From: Acetobacter estunensis | GTDB taxonomy: Bacteria > Pseudomonadota > Alphaproteobacteria > Acetobacterales > Acetobacteraceae | Assembly (NCBI RefSeq): GCF_019083805.1 | Contig: NZ_JAHRDV010000011.1 | Span: 34,895-98,894 of the forward strand | DNA: 64,000 bases | Direction of reading: 5' to 3' | Shown: positions 54,135 to 62,673 of the stretch, one piece after another | Position numbering within the stretch: the stretch's first letter is position 1 | How the letters are laid out: every line of letters begins with the position of its first letter | Notes under the pieces: generated by a model | What the model was told of the DNA's origin: nothing | What the model saw: only the letters and a program-made list of their open reading frames with translations | Databases searched by the model: none | Translations under genes and position numbers: made by a program

Positions 54135-54409
54135 TATTCAGTCCCTTGCTTTGTAACCCAGCATGGTCAGTCGCAGCATCACACACGGGCAGACATCTTT
54201 CCATGGCCTTTCTACGTTGAAAGCTCCGACACACGCAATAGAAAACAAGGCTGTCGGCTCGAAAAAAATACATCGCGAATCGCAGTTTCCTGCGTTTTTT
54301 TGACAAATACTTTGTCTATCGCCCTTTCGGTTAACCTTTAGCTTTCCATTCCCTCTTGCCGTCGATGTCCCGAGCGCAGACAAACCACGGCAGATCGTCC
54401 CCCTGCTAT

Positions 54410-57400
54410 ATGAGCGACATGTCCGACCTGCCCGTTTCCATCTTCAGCCTGCTCTCCTCCCCGGAACTGGACGTTTTTTTCGCGCCACCGGCTCTCAGGG
54501 ATGTGGTGCCCGATACTGCGGCCCACATGCCGCTTCTTCTCGGCATACTTACAAGTGCGCGGCCTCATTCTCTCGCCCTTGTCGGAGTGCCCACGGCCAT
54601 TGCCGATTACATCCAGTCCTTTCTGACCCTGCAGGCTTTCGACACCCGCACGCAGATCCTGAACGACTCCGAAGCGCCCGCACGCACCGGCACCCCGCCC
54701 GAGATTGCAGTGCTCGATCTTACACGGCTGAAGCACGCGGCAGAGACGCTCACCACCCTTCGTCCTTCTCTCGCTCCTGACGCCCTCCTCTTTTTGAACG
54801 GCACAGAGACGGAGATCGGAGCCACCTTGTGGAACGCGCTTGCCGCGACACATCCCCACTGCCTTTTCCCGGATGCCGATGGTGCCGGAATCGTGGCACT
54901 GGGTGCCATCCCGTGCGACCTGAGTCCTCTTTTCGAAGCACGCACCTCCTCCGCCCAGCTTGCCCGCCTGCGGATACGCCTCGACCGTCTCGGGTCGGCA
55001 TGGGCCGGTGCCGTCCGGCAGAGCACGTTTGAAGCGGAAAGCCAGCATCAGAAAGATTCTCTGGACGCAACGCGCCACGATCTCCTCCAAACCCGGCTGG
55101 CGCTGCAGGAAACACGGGAACGCTTGTCCCAAGCCGTCGCCTCCAAAGCAGAAATCGACAAGCAATCCAGCGAATCCTCTAAGGAATCCCAGGCGGTCGC
55201 CCCCACCACGGTCGATCCCACATGGATGCAGCAGGCCCGCACACTCATCGAGGAACAAAACAGTCGTCTTGCTACATTACAGACGGAGATTCAGGCCCTG
55301 CAAAGCGCCATACAAGCCCGCTCCGGCCTGTTTCGTGGCCTTTTACGCACGCTGCGCCACCCGAATTTTTCGCCGCATATTCCCACCGTCCCCGCACCAT
55401 TGGAACTTCCCGCCCTTCCGGAAATCGAAAGCGCCGCCGCCGGCACGCACAACCCCGCGTCGCCGCTCCCGGTTTCCGCTCTCAGGCGCAATGTTCTCTT
55501 TGTCAGCGGAGAACCCACCACTCCCGGCACCCTGTACCGCTGCACACGCAATGCCGCCGCCTGTGCGCTTGTCGGACACTTCACCCGTGTGCTGGCCTGT
55601 GCCGATGTAGGACCGGCCGATGTGGAATGGGCCGATGTCATCGTGCTGTGGCGGGTGGAATACAGCCCGCATGTGGCCATCCTTATCCGGCTGAGCAAGG
55701 AAAAGGGAGCAACCGTCATCTTCGATACGGATGATCTGGTTTTCATCCCGGCACTCGCCAGTATCGCGATCATCGACGGCATCAGGACAGTGGACTGCGC
55801 GACCGAATCCATCGTCCACATCACTTTCCAAAACATGCGCGCAACGATGGAGCGGGCCGACGCCTGTTTCGCCACCACCGATTTCATGGCGACCGAAATG
55901 CGCCGCATCGCTCGGCAGTCGTTCACATTACCCAATATTTATGACGCAGCCTGCCTGCGCCGCAGCCGCATGGCCGCGCGCATCCTCGCCTCCGTTCCCG
56001 GCGACGGCCTCATTCGCATCGGCTATGCGTCCGGCACCCGCACCCATCAGCGCGACTTTGCGCTCGTAGCCGAGGTTCTGGCGCGCCTGATGCAAAAGCA
56101 CCCCGAGGTACGTCTCGTGCTTTTCCACGAAACTGGCAACAAGCGGCCGGTTCTGCTGATGGACGAATTTCCAGCCCTTCTTCCCGTGGCCGATCAGATC
56201 GAATGGCGCGATATGGTGCCCCTCGAACGTCTGCCCGAAGAATTCGCGCGCTTCGATATTTCCATCGCTCCCTTGGAACTCGACAACGTGTTTTGTGAGG
56301 CCAAGAGCGAAATCAAATATCTCGAAGCCGCCCTCGCTGGGGTGCCGTCCGTGGTTTCCCCGACAGCACCCTATCGTGACTGTGTCACCGATGGCGTGAC
56401 CGGCTTCCTTGCCGAGACTCCCACACAATGGGAAGACGCCCTGACCCGTCTTGTCACCGATCCGTCCTTGCGCCGCAGCCTTGCCCGCAATGCTCTTAAT
56501 CAGGTGCTGTGGACTTTCGGTCCTCAGCGGCAAGCTCTTCTGTTCGAAAGCATCATCATGTCATTCGGCAATGAGGCCGCGACAGCCAGAGCGAGCGAGA
56601 CGCTCATTGCCCGCGGTCGCTATCAGGGCCGTGGCGTGCCGGAAGTTCCGGAGTATGAGACGCTCTTCGCACATGACGCGCTGAAAGCGGCGGATGTGAG
56701 CGTCATCATCACATCTCACAATTATCACGATGTCGTTCTCGACGCGCTCGAATCGGTACGCAGCCAAAGCGTGCAAAAACTCGACCTGATTGTCGTCGAT
56801 GACGCCTCAACCGACGACTCCGTGGCCCTCATCACCCACTGGGCCCAGCAGAACGCAGCCCGCTTCAACCGGCTTCTCGTGCTCGCGCCTCTTGCCAATG
56901 TGGGTCTCGGCGGTGCGCGCAATATCGGCGTTTCCGCCAGCGAGACACCGTATTTCCTCTCGCTGGATGCCGATAACCGCCTCCGCACCGATGCCTGCGA
57001 GAAACTCCTTGCCGCCTGCGATCCCTTAACCGCCTACGCCTATCCCACTCTGCGTCAGTTCGGAGCGGCGCACGATCTGATGGGCGATATCCCCAGCCGT
57101 CCGCTCCAGCTTCGCAACGGCAACTACATCGACGCCATGGCGCTGGTCGCAAAATGGGCGTGGTCCGCTGCCGGCGGTTATTACGTGAAGCGCGACGCCA
57201 TGGGATGGGAGGATTACGATCTGTGGTGCACGCTGGCGGAACTGGGTCTCAAAGGCGTGCATGTCTCCGAGCCTGTGGCGGAATACCGCGTACATGGAGG
57301 GTCCATGACCAACAGCGTCACGGAGACGCACACACATAAAGCCAACGTCGTGACCTATATCAAGACATGTCATCCGTGGCTCGACATGCACCATGAGGCC

Positions 57401-57415
57401 CGGAGCCGGGGCTGA
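54410..57415 (+). CDS. Giant GT4-GT2 fusion glycosyltransferase
   Basis: About 1001 residues. The N-terminal part (1-205) has no clear motif, followed by a coiled coil (about 210-300; RHDLLQTRLALQETRERLSQ). A GT4-like module (about 355-720) shows NVLFVSGEPTTPGTLYRCTR, VIFDTDDLVFIPAL, IRIGYASGTRTHQRDFALVA and FCEAKSEIKYLEAALAGVPS. A GT2 module (about 760-995) shows VSVIITSHNYHDVVLDALES, LDLIVVDDASTDDSV, LSLDADNRLR (DxD-type metal site) and MGWEDYDLWCTLAELG. It would join two sugars in succession. The open frame begins with TTG at 54356; I prefer ATG 54410, though ATG 54419 is also possible, as ribosome sites are weak. Divergent from the beta-roll gene across about 275 bases. Confidence 0.83.
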   Translation: MSDMSDLPVSIFSLLSSPELDVFFAPPALRDVVPDTAAHMPLLLGILTSARPHSLALVGVPTAIADYIQSFLTLQAFDTRTQILNDSEAPARTGTPPEIAVLDLTRLKHAAETLTTLRPSLAPDALLFLNGTETEIGATLWNALAATHPHCLFPDADGAGIVALGAIPCDLSPLFEARTSSAQLARLRIRLDRLGSAWAGAVRQSTFEAESQHQKDSLDATRHDLLQTRLALQETRERLSQAVASKAEIDKQSSESSKESQAVAPTTVDPTWMQQARTLIEEQNSRLATLQTEIQALQSAIQARSGLFRGLLRTLRHPNFSPHIPTVPAPLELPALPEIESAAAGTHNPASPLPVSALRRNVLFVSGEPTTPGTLYRCTRNAAACALVGHFTRVLACADVGPADVEWADVIVLWRVEYSPHVAILIRLSKEKGATVIFDTDDLVFIPALASIAIIDGIRTVDCATESIVHITFQNMRATMERADACFATTDFMATEMRRIARQSFTLPNIYDAACLRRSRMAARILASVPGDGLIRIGYASGTRTHQRDFALVAEVLARLMQKHPEVRLVLFHETGNKRPVLLMDEFPALLPVADQIEWRDMVPLERLPEEFARFDISIAPLELDNVFCEAKSEIKYLEAALAGVPSVVSPTAPYRDCVTDGVTGFLAETPTQWEDALTRLVTDPSLRRSLARNALNQVLWTFGPQRQALLFESIIMSFGNEAATARASETLIARGRYQGRGVPEVPEYETLFAHDALKAADVSVIITSHNYHDVVLDALESVRSQSVQKLDLIVVDDASTDDSVALITHWAQQNAARFNRLLVLAPLANVGLGGARNIGVSASETPYFLSLDADNRLRTDACEKLLAACDPLTAYAYPTLRQFGAAHDLMGDIPSRPLQLRNGNYIDAMALVAKWAWSAAGGYYVKRDAMGWEDYDLWCTLAELGLKGVHVSEPVAEYRVHGGSMTNSVTETHTHKANVVTYIKTCHPWLDMHHEARSRG

Positions 57416-57416
57416 T

Positions 57417-58250
57417 TTATCTGAAAAAAGCGCGCCTCATCACCATCAGCCGGTCCCCAAGCCCGCGTGACATGCCAGACGGGACCGGCCCACGCCTGAG
57501 ATCGCGATCGGCCAGAACTGCCGGGAGCGTGGCCAGCCGCGCCTTGCGACATTCCGCGCGCGAGGGCAGAAGCGTCCGCCCCTCCTGACGCAGACGCGCC
57601 ACAACGGGAGCCAGTCTCCCCCCCTTTAGCAAGGCCGCACCGTCCGCCTCCCGTGGCAAGCCCGCCTGTTCCAGCGCCTCTTGCGGAAGAGGCATACGCC
57701 CCGCAGTCAGTACGTCCGGCAGATGACGCAGCAATGCGCCCGTTCCGAATGCGGCACCCGCATGAACAATCATGGCCAATAGGGCGTCATCCACAATGCC
57801 AAGCAATTCCCCCACCATGCGTTGCATTATGCCGGCTCCATCGAGCATCGCCGTACGCCATGTCACCCAGTCAGGCAGACCGCACAGTTCCGCTTCCCGC
57901 GCATCGATCAAACGCAGCACGGACTCCGGCGCGATCCGCCTTCCCTCCAGAAGTTCGGCCAGTTCCATGGCCACAGGCATTCGGGCTGCCCGCCCCTGAG
58001 CCGGCTCCTGCACCACATCGCGCCACCATTGAAGCCGGATCAGCCCGGCCATCGGGCCGGTGACAGACCCCGAAACCGGCAGCACGAGCGCTTTCGACAG
58101 TTCCACATTCAGCGCAATCAGCACGAAAGCCACCTCGCGTATTTCGGGTGGAAGGAACATCGCGCAGAAAAAGCGGTCCCGATCACGCAGACGTGCAATC
58201 GCTGCACAGGACAGCTCCGTCCCCCCGGAGGCATCCTTTTGTTCGTTCAT
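57417..58250 (-). CDS. Squalene/phytoene synthase-fold protein lacking catalytic motifs
   Basis: The 277-residue all-helical protein aligns with the squalene/phytoene synthase family: DRDRFFCAMFLPPEIREVAF, FVLIALNVELSKALVL, GLIRLQWWRDVVQE and LIDAREAELCGLPDW. The two Asp-rich motifs (DxxxD) that bind the diphosphate-metal cluster in true synthases are not seen where expected; FVLIALNVELS replaces the first. This resembles the NDUFAF6-like group of the family, which helps assemble respiratory complex I in mitochondria. Enzymatic prenyl condensation is therefore doubtful. It is convergent with the glycosyltransferase before it (one base apart) and divergent from sodB. Confidence 0.75.
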   Translation of the reverse strand: MNEQKDASGGTELSCAAIARLRDRDRFFCAMFLPPEIREVAFVLIALNVELSKALVLPVSGSVTGPMAGLIRLQWWRDVVQEPAQGRAARMPVAMELAELLEGRRIAPESVLRLIDAREAELCGLPDWVTWRTAMLDGAGIMQRMVGELLGIVDDALLAMIVHAGAAFGTGALLRHLPDVLTAGRMPLPQEALEQAGLPREADGAALLKGGRLAPVVARLRQEGRTLLPSRAECRKARLATLPAVLADRDLRRGPVPSGMSRGLGDRLMVMRRAFFR

Positions 58251-58388
58251 CGCGTTGGACCCTTCATGTCGTGCCTGTGCCTCCGATCACTCAACCGTCC
58301 CTTGACGGTCTGGTGGGCGGCACATAGCACTTGGGAGCGGCGTCCATACGCCACCCATTCGTGATTGCAATCCAAGGAGACCAGCATC

Positions 58389-58997
58389 ATGGCTTTCGAA
58401 TTGCCAGCCCTTCCCTTCTCCTACAATGCCCTCGCTTCGCGTGGCATGTGCCAGGAGACTCTGGAACTCCATCACGACAAGCATCATCAGGCCTATGTCA
58501 CGGCGCTGAACAACTTCGTCGAGGCGAAGCCGGAACTTCAGGGCAAGTCGCTCGACGAGATCATTCTCGCGGTAAAAGGTGATGCGACACAGGCTCCGGT
58601 GTTCAACAACGCCGGCCAGCATTGGAACCATATCCTGTTCTGGGAAAATCTCTCCCCCAACGGCGGCGCGATCCCGCCGGCGCTGGAAGCCAAGATCAAG
58701 GAAGATCTGGGCAGCGTCGAAAAGTTCAAGGAAGAGTTCAAGAAGGCCGCCGTCTCGCAGTTCGGTTCCGGCTGGGCATGGCTCGTGCTGGCGCCGAATG
58801 GCAAGCTGGCCGTGACCAAGACCGGCAACGGCTCCAACCCGCTGGCCGAAGGTCAGGGCAAGGCGCTGCTGGGCCTCGACGTGTGGGAGCACGCTTACTA
58901 TCTCGACTTCCGCAACCGTCGCCCGGACTACATCACCAACTACCTCGACAAGCTCGCCAACTATGAGTTTGCCGAGGCTCAGCTTCAGGCCGCCTGA
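58389..58997 (+). CDS. sodB: Iron superoxide dismutase
   Basis: Converts superoxide to oxygen and hydrogen peroxide. The 202-residue protein shows metal ligands His28 in LELHHDKHHQAYV, His in NAGQHWNHILFW, and Asp/His in LDVWEHAYYLDFRN. The outer-sphere Gln in NNAGQHWNH fits the iron (or cambialistic) type, where manganese enzymes have Gly at this position. AAGGAG lies ten bases before the ATG at 58389. A textbook terminator follows, so it is monocistronic. Confidence 0.97.
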   Translation: MAFELPALPFSYNALASRGMCQETLELHHDKHHQAYVTALNNFVEAKPELQGKSLDEIILAVKGDATQAPVFNNAGQHWNHILFWENLSPNGGAIPPALEAKIKEDLGSVEKFKEEFKKAAVSQFGSGWAWLVLAPNGKLAVTKTGNGSNPLAEGQGKALLGLDVWEHAYYLDFRNRRPDYITNYLDKLANYEFAEAQLQAA

Positions 58998-59009
58998 GGC
59001 GACACGGCA

Positions 59010-59049
59010 ACGGGCCGGGGAGCACATCTCCCCGGCCCGTTTTTCTTTT
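59010..59049 (+). terminator. Strong terminator of sodB
   Basis: ACGGGCCGGGGAG and CTCCCCGGCCCGT form a perfect 13-base stem with loop CACAT, followed by TTTTTCTTTT. It lies 12 bases after the sodB stop. Confidence 0.95.
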
Positions 59050-59068
59050 CACAGTCTGTTTTAAAAAC

Positions 59069-59587
59069 TCAGTCCAGTTTTGCCCATGTGGCCAACTGAT
59101 CGACCACGGCCTGCGGCGTCATCTGCCGGGCATGAGCCAAAGCCACCACGCTGTCCCCGTTCAACAGCTTGCCGGAAGGTGAGATGATCAGAACTGTAGG
59201 GGCGACCGAAACCGTCACACCATATCCTGCCGCGATGCTCATGTTGGTCATGAACCGCGACACGTTCACAACCGCCACCTCATAATTCTGCGCCACCCAC
59301 GCCGCCACCGCCGGCGTGGCCAGCACGCCCGAAAGCGCCCAGCAATCCGGCGCCCAGTTTCCACCAAAATCCAGCAGCACTGGCTTGCCGCTCGTCTTTG
59401 CGCGTGTCAGCGCCGCGGCTACGGCGGCGGGCGCCAGTTCGGCTGCCGGATAGGGAACCACAACGGGGCGCACAGGCGCTTCTCCCACCTGTGGTGTTGC
59501 CGTCACCGTATGGGCGAGACCGAAAGAGCACGGCAGCGCCGTGGAGATGGCACATAGGACGGCAAGGGAAAGATTTTTCAGACGCAT
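59069..59587 (-). CDS. Exported thioredoxin-fold protein without CXXC
   Basis: The 172-residue protein has a Sec signal (MRLKNLSLAVLCAISTALPC, then SFGLAHT). The mature part has a thioredoxin-like core: VLLDFGGNWAPDCWALSGVL, YEVAVVNVSRFMTNMSIAAG and the cis-Pro region VSVAPTVLIISPSGKLL. Where thioredoxins have WCGPC this protein reads WAPDC, so only one active-site Cys remains and disulfide exchange by the usual two-Cys route is not possible. A perfect AAGGAGG precedes the ATG at 59587. It may be a reductase using one Cys, a chaperone or a DsbD-like partner; the function is open. Confidence 0.78.
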   Translation of the reverse strand: MRLKNLSLAVLCAISTALPCSFGLAHTVTATPQVGEAPVRPVVVPYPAAELAPAAVAAALTRAKTSGKPVLLDFGGNWAPDCWALSGVLATPAVAAWVAQNYEVAVVNVSRFMTNMSIAAGYGVTVSVAPTVLIISPSGKLLNGDSVVALAHARQMTPQAVVDQLATWAKLD

Positions 59588-59668
59588 CACGATTCCTCCT
59601 TGGAGCGGGAAACCCGGTGATGTCGTCTTCTTCCTGTCACAATCCATGAGTGCAACACTCAGATGCGG

Positions 59669-60604
59669 TCAGGCGAATGTTCCGTCTTCGCTCCAGAAGA
59701 ACGTCACTTCGTGCTTGTTGTGAAACAGATGCGCCAACCGTCCACCCGGTATCGCGGCGAACGCATCCATGATCGTAAAATCCGTCTCACCCTGAAACTT
59801 CACGCTCATGACAATGCGCGCTGTCTTTCCGGTCTCGATCCAGCGCCGCGCCAGAGCGAGAAGCCGATCCGGATAAGCGATCACATCTGAAAACAACCAG
59901 TCCACACGGTCTTCTTTCGCAGGATCGAGACCAAAGGCGCTCTCCTGCCGAAACGTGACGCCCGGCATCGCAGCCACCTGCGGCGCAAGAACCGCACGAT
60001 CCACCGCCGTCACCTGCGCGCCCAGTTGGGCAATCGCCCACGTCCAGCCACCCGGCGTCGCCCCCATATCCAGACAGCGCTCCCCCGTAACCGGCCAGCG
60101 CCCGATGCGCGTGCAGGCCTCCCAGAGTTTGAGATACGCCCGAGACGGCGGGCCTTCCCGATCTTCCACGAAACGTGGTTCGCCCATCGGAAAAGGACTG
60201 GCTTTGGTTTGGGAAAACAGCAGGCGGTCCGGAGCCAGCAATGTCCACCCACCCAAAGGACTGGTGGGCGGCCTCTGTGGAAAGACCAATGGAGCCGCCT
60301 TCACGGGGGGCAGCTTGTCCTTGATGAGCGAGGACCGTCGGAAAAACTCCACCGGCACATCCGACCAGTTCCGCTGGCGACTTTTCAGCAGGCGCACGGC
60401 CTCCCCGATGGAAGCAATGACCTGAACCTCCGGCGCCGTCCACACATCCAGCGCCCAGACGCTCGCTACCGGAGGGCGCGCGCACAAGGCCAGCCGCCCC
60501 CACCATCTTTCCGGTGGTGTGCCCAGCCGTTCCAGTTCCGCGCCCAACACGTCTTCAAATCCGGAAGGTGCCACGTAGACACTGCGAATTACCGATTCAG
60601 TCAT
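59669..60604 (-). CDS. RlmM-like FtsJ-fold rRNA 2'-O-methyltransferase
   Basis: The 311-residue protein has an N-terminal THUMP-like part (about 1-150; VYVAPSGFEDVLGAELERLG) and a C-terminal FtsJ-type domain (about 165-311). RCLDMGATPGGWTWAIAQLG is the SAM motif; Asp in LFSDVIAYPDR, Lys in IVMSVKFQGE and Glu in NKHEVTFFW complete the K-D-K-E-type set with an upstream Lys. E. coli RlmM methylates C2498 of 23S rRNA; the same target is likely, not certain. The ATG overlaps the end of the DUF423 gene by eight bases, so the two are coupled. Confidence 0.87.
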   Translation of the reverse strand: MTESVIRSVYVAPSGFEDVLGAELERLGTPPERWWGRLALCARPPVASVWALDVWTAPEVQVIASIGEAVRLLKSRQRNWSDVPVEFFRRSSLIKDKLPPVKAAPLVFPQRPPTSPLGGWTLLAPDRLLFSQTKASPFPMGEPRFVEDREGPPSRAYLKLWEACTRIGRWPVTGERCLDMGATPGGWTWAIAQLGAQVTAVDRAVLAPQVAAMPGVTFRQESAFGLDPAKEDRVDWLFSDVIAYPDRLLALARRWIETGKTARIVMSVKFQGETDFTIMDAFAAIPGGRLAHLFHNKHEVTFFWSEDGTFA

Positions 60605-60971
60605 GACGTAGAAACGCCACGCCAAGTAATGCCCACGAAGCGATCAGCATCAAGCCACCGGTAGGAGCCACGGACCCAAGATGATGGCCGGAGAAAGCTG
60701 TGACATAGAGAGCCAGACAGAAAATCACCATGCCGCACCACAGGCCGCAGCCGGCCAGCGCCGTCAGCCGGGAGGGACGGCGCACCGACACTCCCAGTGC
60801 GAGAAGCGCCAGCGCATGCCACATCTGCATCTGCACGGCTTCCTGCACGATCATGCGGCCCTCGGGCAGACCGAAGCGCTCGGACGGCAGATGCGCGGCC
60901 ACGGCCCCCATCGCCACGCCGGTCGCCGCTGCCCAGGCACCGCCCACGCGCCAGAATCGTGCAAGCTCCAT
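60597..60971 (-). CDS. DUF423 membrane protein (YgdD-like)
   Basis: The 124-residue protein has four predicted membrane spans: GGAWAAATGVAMGAVAAHLP, MWHALALLALGVSV, LAGCGLWCGMVIFCLALYVT and GGLMLIASWALLGVAF. The pattern with MGAVAAH early and GSVAPTGGLMLIASW late is typical of DUF423. Function unknown. AGGAGAGG precedes the ATG at 60971. In E. coli the homologue ygdD lies next to rlmM, as here, which supports both calls. Confidence 0.87.
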   Translation of the reverse strand: MELARFWRVGGAWAAATGVAMGAVAAHLPSERFGLPEGRMIVQEAVQMQMWHALALLALGVSVRRPSRLTALAGCGLWCGMVIFCLALYVTAFSGHHLGSVAPTGGLMLIASWALLGVAFLRHD

Positions 60972-61127
60972 TACATCCTCTCCTCGTTCCCCAAATGACC
61001 CGGTCATGGGCGTCGATCCCCATGGAGAACAGGCTTCGTGGTCTAGCCGCCCGTCACGGAACCGACAAGAAAGCCGAATGTTGTTACGCAATGGCACCTA
61101 CCCACCTTTTCCAGCAGGAGTCCCATC

Positions 61128-61712
61128 ATGAAACCGTCCCATCGCCTCAGCGCCCTCACGATACTCGCCCTTCTCGCGGCCTGCGCCCCCACAACACCTC
61201 CGCCGCCTCCCCCTCCGCCAGCCGCTCCCGCACCACTGGCCGCATCCGATGCGGACTTCGTTCAGCAGGCGGCGCAGCTCAATCTGACTGAAATCGCACT
61301 GGCGAAACTTGCGCCCACCAAAGCCGCGAAAAGCACGGTGAAGAACTATGCCCAGCGCCTGATTGCCGCGCATAGCGGCGCACAGGACAAGCTCGCCACC
61401 ATTGCATCGACTCATGGCGTCACGCTTCCCACCGCACCGGATGCGGACAACCAGCAGACCATCACATCGCTCGGCGGCATGAAGCGCGCCCGCTTCGATC
61501 AGGCCTATCTCGCGGCCACCATCAAAGCACACGAAAACGCCGTAACCTTCGCCGCTACCGAAGCCGCAACCACATCGGATGCAGGACTAAAAGCCTACGC
61601 TCAGGAACTGGAACAGATGGCCCAGCAGCACCTGACAGCCGCCCGGGCGCTCACACGTCATCCCGGTCATCCGGCAGGCTATGCCGGTGCCCGCCAGTCC
61701 CGTCATCACTGA
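61128..61712 (+). CDS. DUF4142 lipoprotein
   Basis: The 194-residue exported protein has lipobox LAAC after a short signal (LSALTILALLAAC), a run of eight Pro (about 25-32) as a spacer, then a ferritin-like four-helix DUF4142 domain (about 40-180). Examples are DADFVQQAAQLNLTEIALAK, AQRLIAAHSGAQDKLATIA and a C-terminal His-rich tail (ARQSRHH). Members are envelope proteins of unknown role, often in stress settings. CAGGAG lies upstream of the ATG. Confidence 0.85.
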   Translation: MKPSHRLSALTILALLAACAPTTPPPPPPPPAAPAPLAASDADFVQQAAQLNLTEIALAKLAPTKAAKSTVKNYAQRLIAAHSGAQDKLATIASTHGVTLPTAPDADNQQTITSLGGMKRARFDQAYLAATIKAHENAVTFAATEAATTSDAGLKAYAQELEQMAQQHLTAARALTRHPGHPAGYAGARQSRHH

Positions 61713-61813
61713 GAATACGACATGATGGACGATGGGCGCTTGACAGAACAGGTCTCGGACTGTCCCCTTTTCGAAACGAACCTGCATCGACCGAAACTGG
61801 AGCCCCTTACGTC

Positions 61814-62392
61814 ATGTCCGTCAGAATAGATCGTGTCGTCACACGAGGGGGCGACAAGGGCCAGACGTCACTGGGCGATGGCACTCGTCTGCCCAAGAAC
61901 GCCTCTCATGTGGAAGCCATCGGCGCGCTGGACGAGACGAACGCCACTCTTGGCGTTCTGCGCTGCCATGTGCAGGCCGTCGATGCCGCCTTGGCGGAGC
62001 GTCTGGCGGACATTCAGAACCTTCTCTTCGATATGGGCGGCGATCTGTGCATGCCCGAAGGCAGCGCTCACGCGAAACGGATCGAGCCGACTGTCATCGT
62101 CACACTGGAAGTCGAAATCGAACGCCTGAGAGCGCTTCAGTCGCCCCTCACCAGCTTCGTTCTGCCCGGCGGTTCCCTTCCTGCAGCTTGGGCCCATATG
62201 GCCCGCACCTCCGTGCGACAGGCCGAGCGCGCTGTCGTGGCGCTGTCTGCGGACACTCCGATAAACCCGGCGCTCGTACCCCTGCTGAACCGCCTGTCCG
62301 ACTATTTTTTCGTGCTGGCACGTCATCTCAACGCGAACGGGCAGGAAGATGTCGTGTGGCAACCGGGACGTGGATTGTTTCATCAAGGATAA
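61814..62392 (+). CDS. Cob(I)yrinic acid a,c-diamide adenosyltransferase, PduO type
   Basis: Transfers the adenosyl group of ATP to cob(I)alamin to form adenosylcobalamin. The 192-residue protein has the ATP-binding N-terminal motif RVVTRGGDKGQTSLGDG, EAIGALDETNATLGVLR, FVLPGGS and the signature RTSVRQAERAVVAL, with NRLSDYFFVLARHLN near the end. It is the PduO/MMAB family, not CobA. No other cobalamin gene is nearby. Confidence 0.94.
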   Translation: MSVRIDRVVTRGGDKGQTSLGDGTRLPKNASHVEAIGALDETNATLGVLRCHVQAVDAALAERLADIQNLLFDMGGDLCMPEGSAHAKRIEPTVIVTLEVEIERLRALQSPLTSFVLPGGSLPAAWAHMARTSVRQAERAVVALSADTPINPALVPLLNRLSDYFFVLARHLNANGQEDVVWQPGRGLFHQG

Positions 62393-62673
62393 AGCAGACG
62401 AAGAAATCCGATCCGACTCGCAACCCGTTGTAAAAAGAAATTGTCAAGCCTTGCTTGAACTCCCTTACCGGTCGTGGTATTGGCACAGCACGACCGGGGT
62501 GCCGGAGTTGTCTGACACGTCTCGTGCGGACAAAATCCGCGGGCCGAGCCGCCTATCGTCCGTCCCCCTTCCGAATCGAAAAAAGCGGGTTTCCGCACTG
62601 TCCGATATGGACCCTCGATCCTGCGTCTCTCCGGGAGCAGGACTTTGAGTGAATACTTGAAAGAAACATCACA

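Noticed and set aside
54281..54301. CGCAG-TTTC-CTGCG followed by seven T on the plus strand
   Set aside because: Looks like a short terminator, but no plus-strand gene lies upstream. It could be leader attenuation for the divergent glycosyltransferase, but the five-base stem is too weak to call.
58251..58388. Considered a shared operon of the squalene-synthase-like gene with sodB
   Set aside because: The genes are divergent, so they only share a promoter region.
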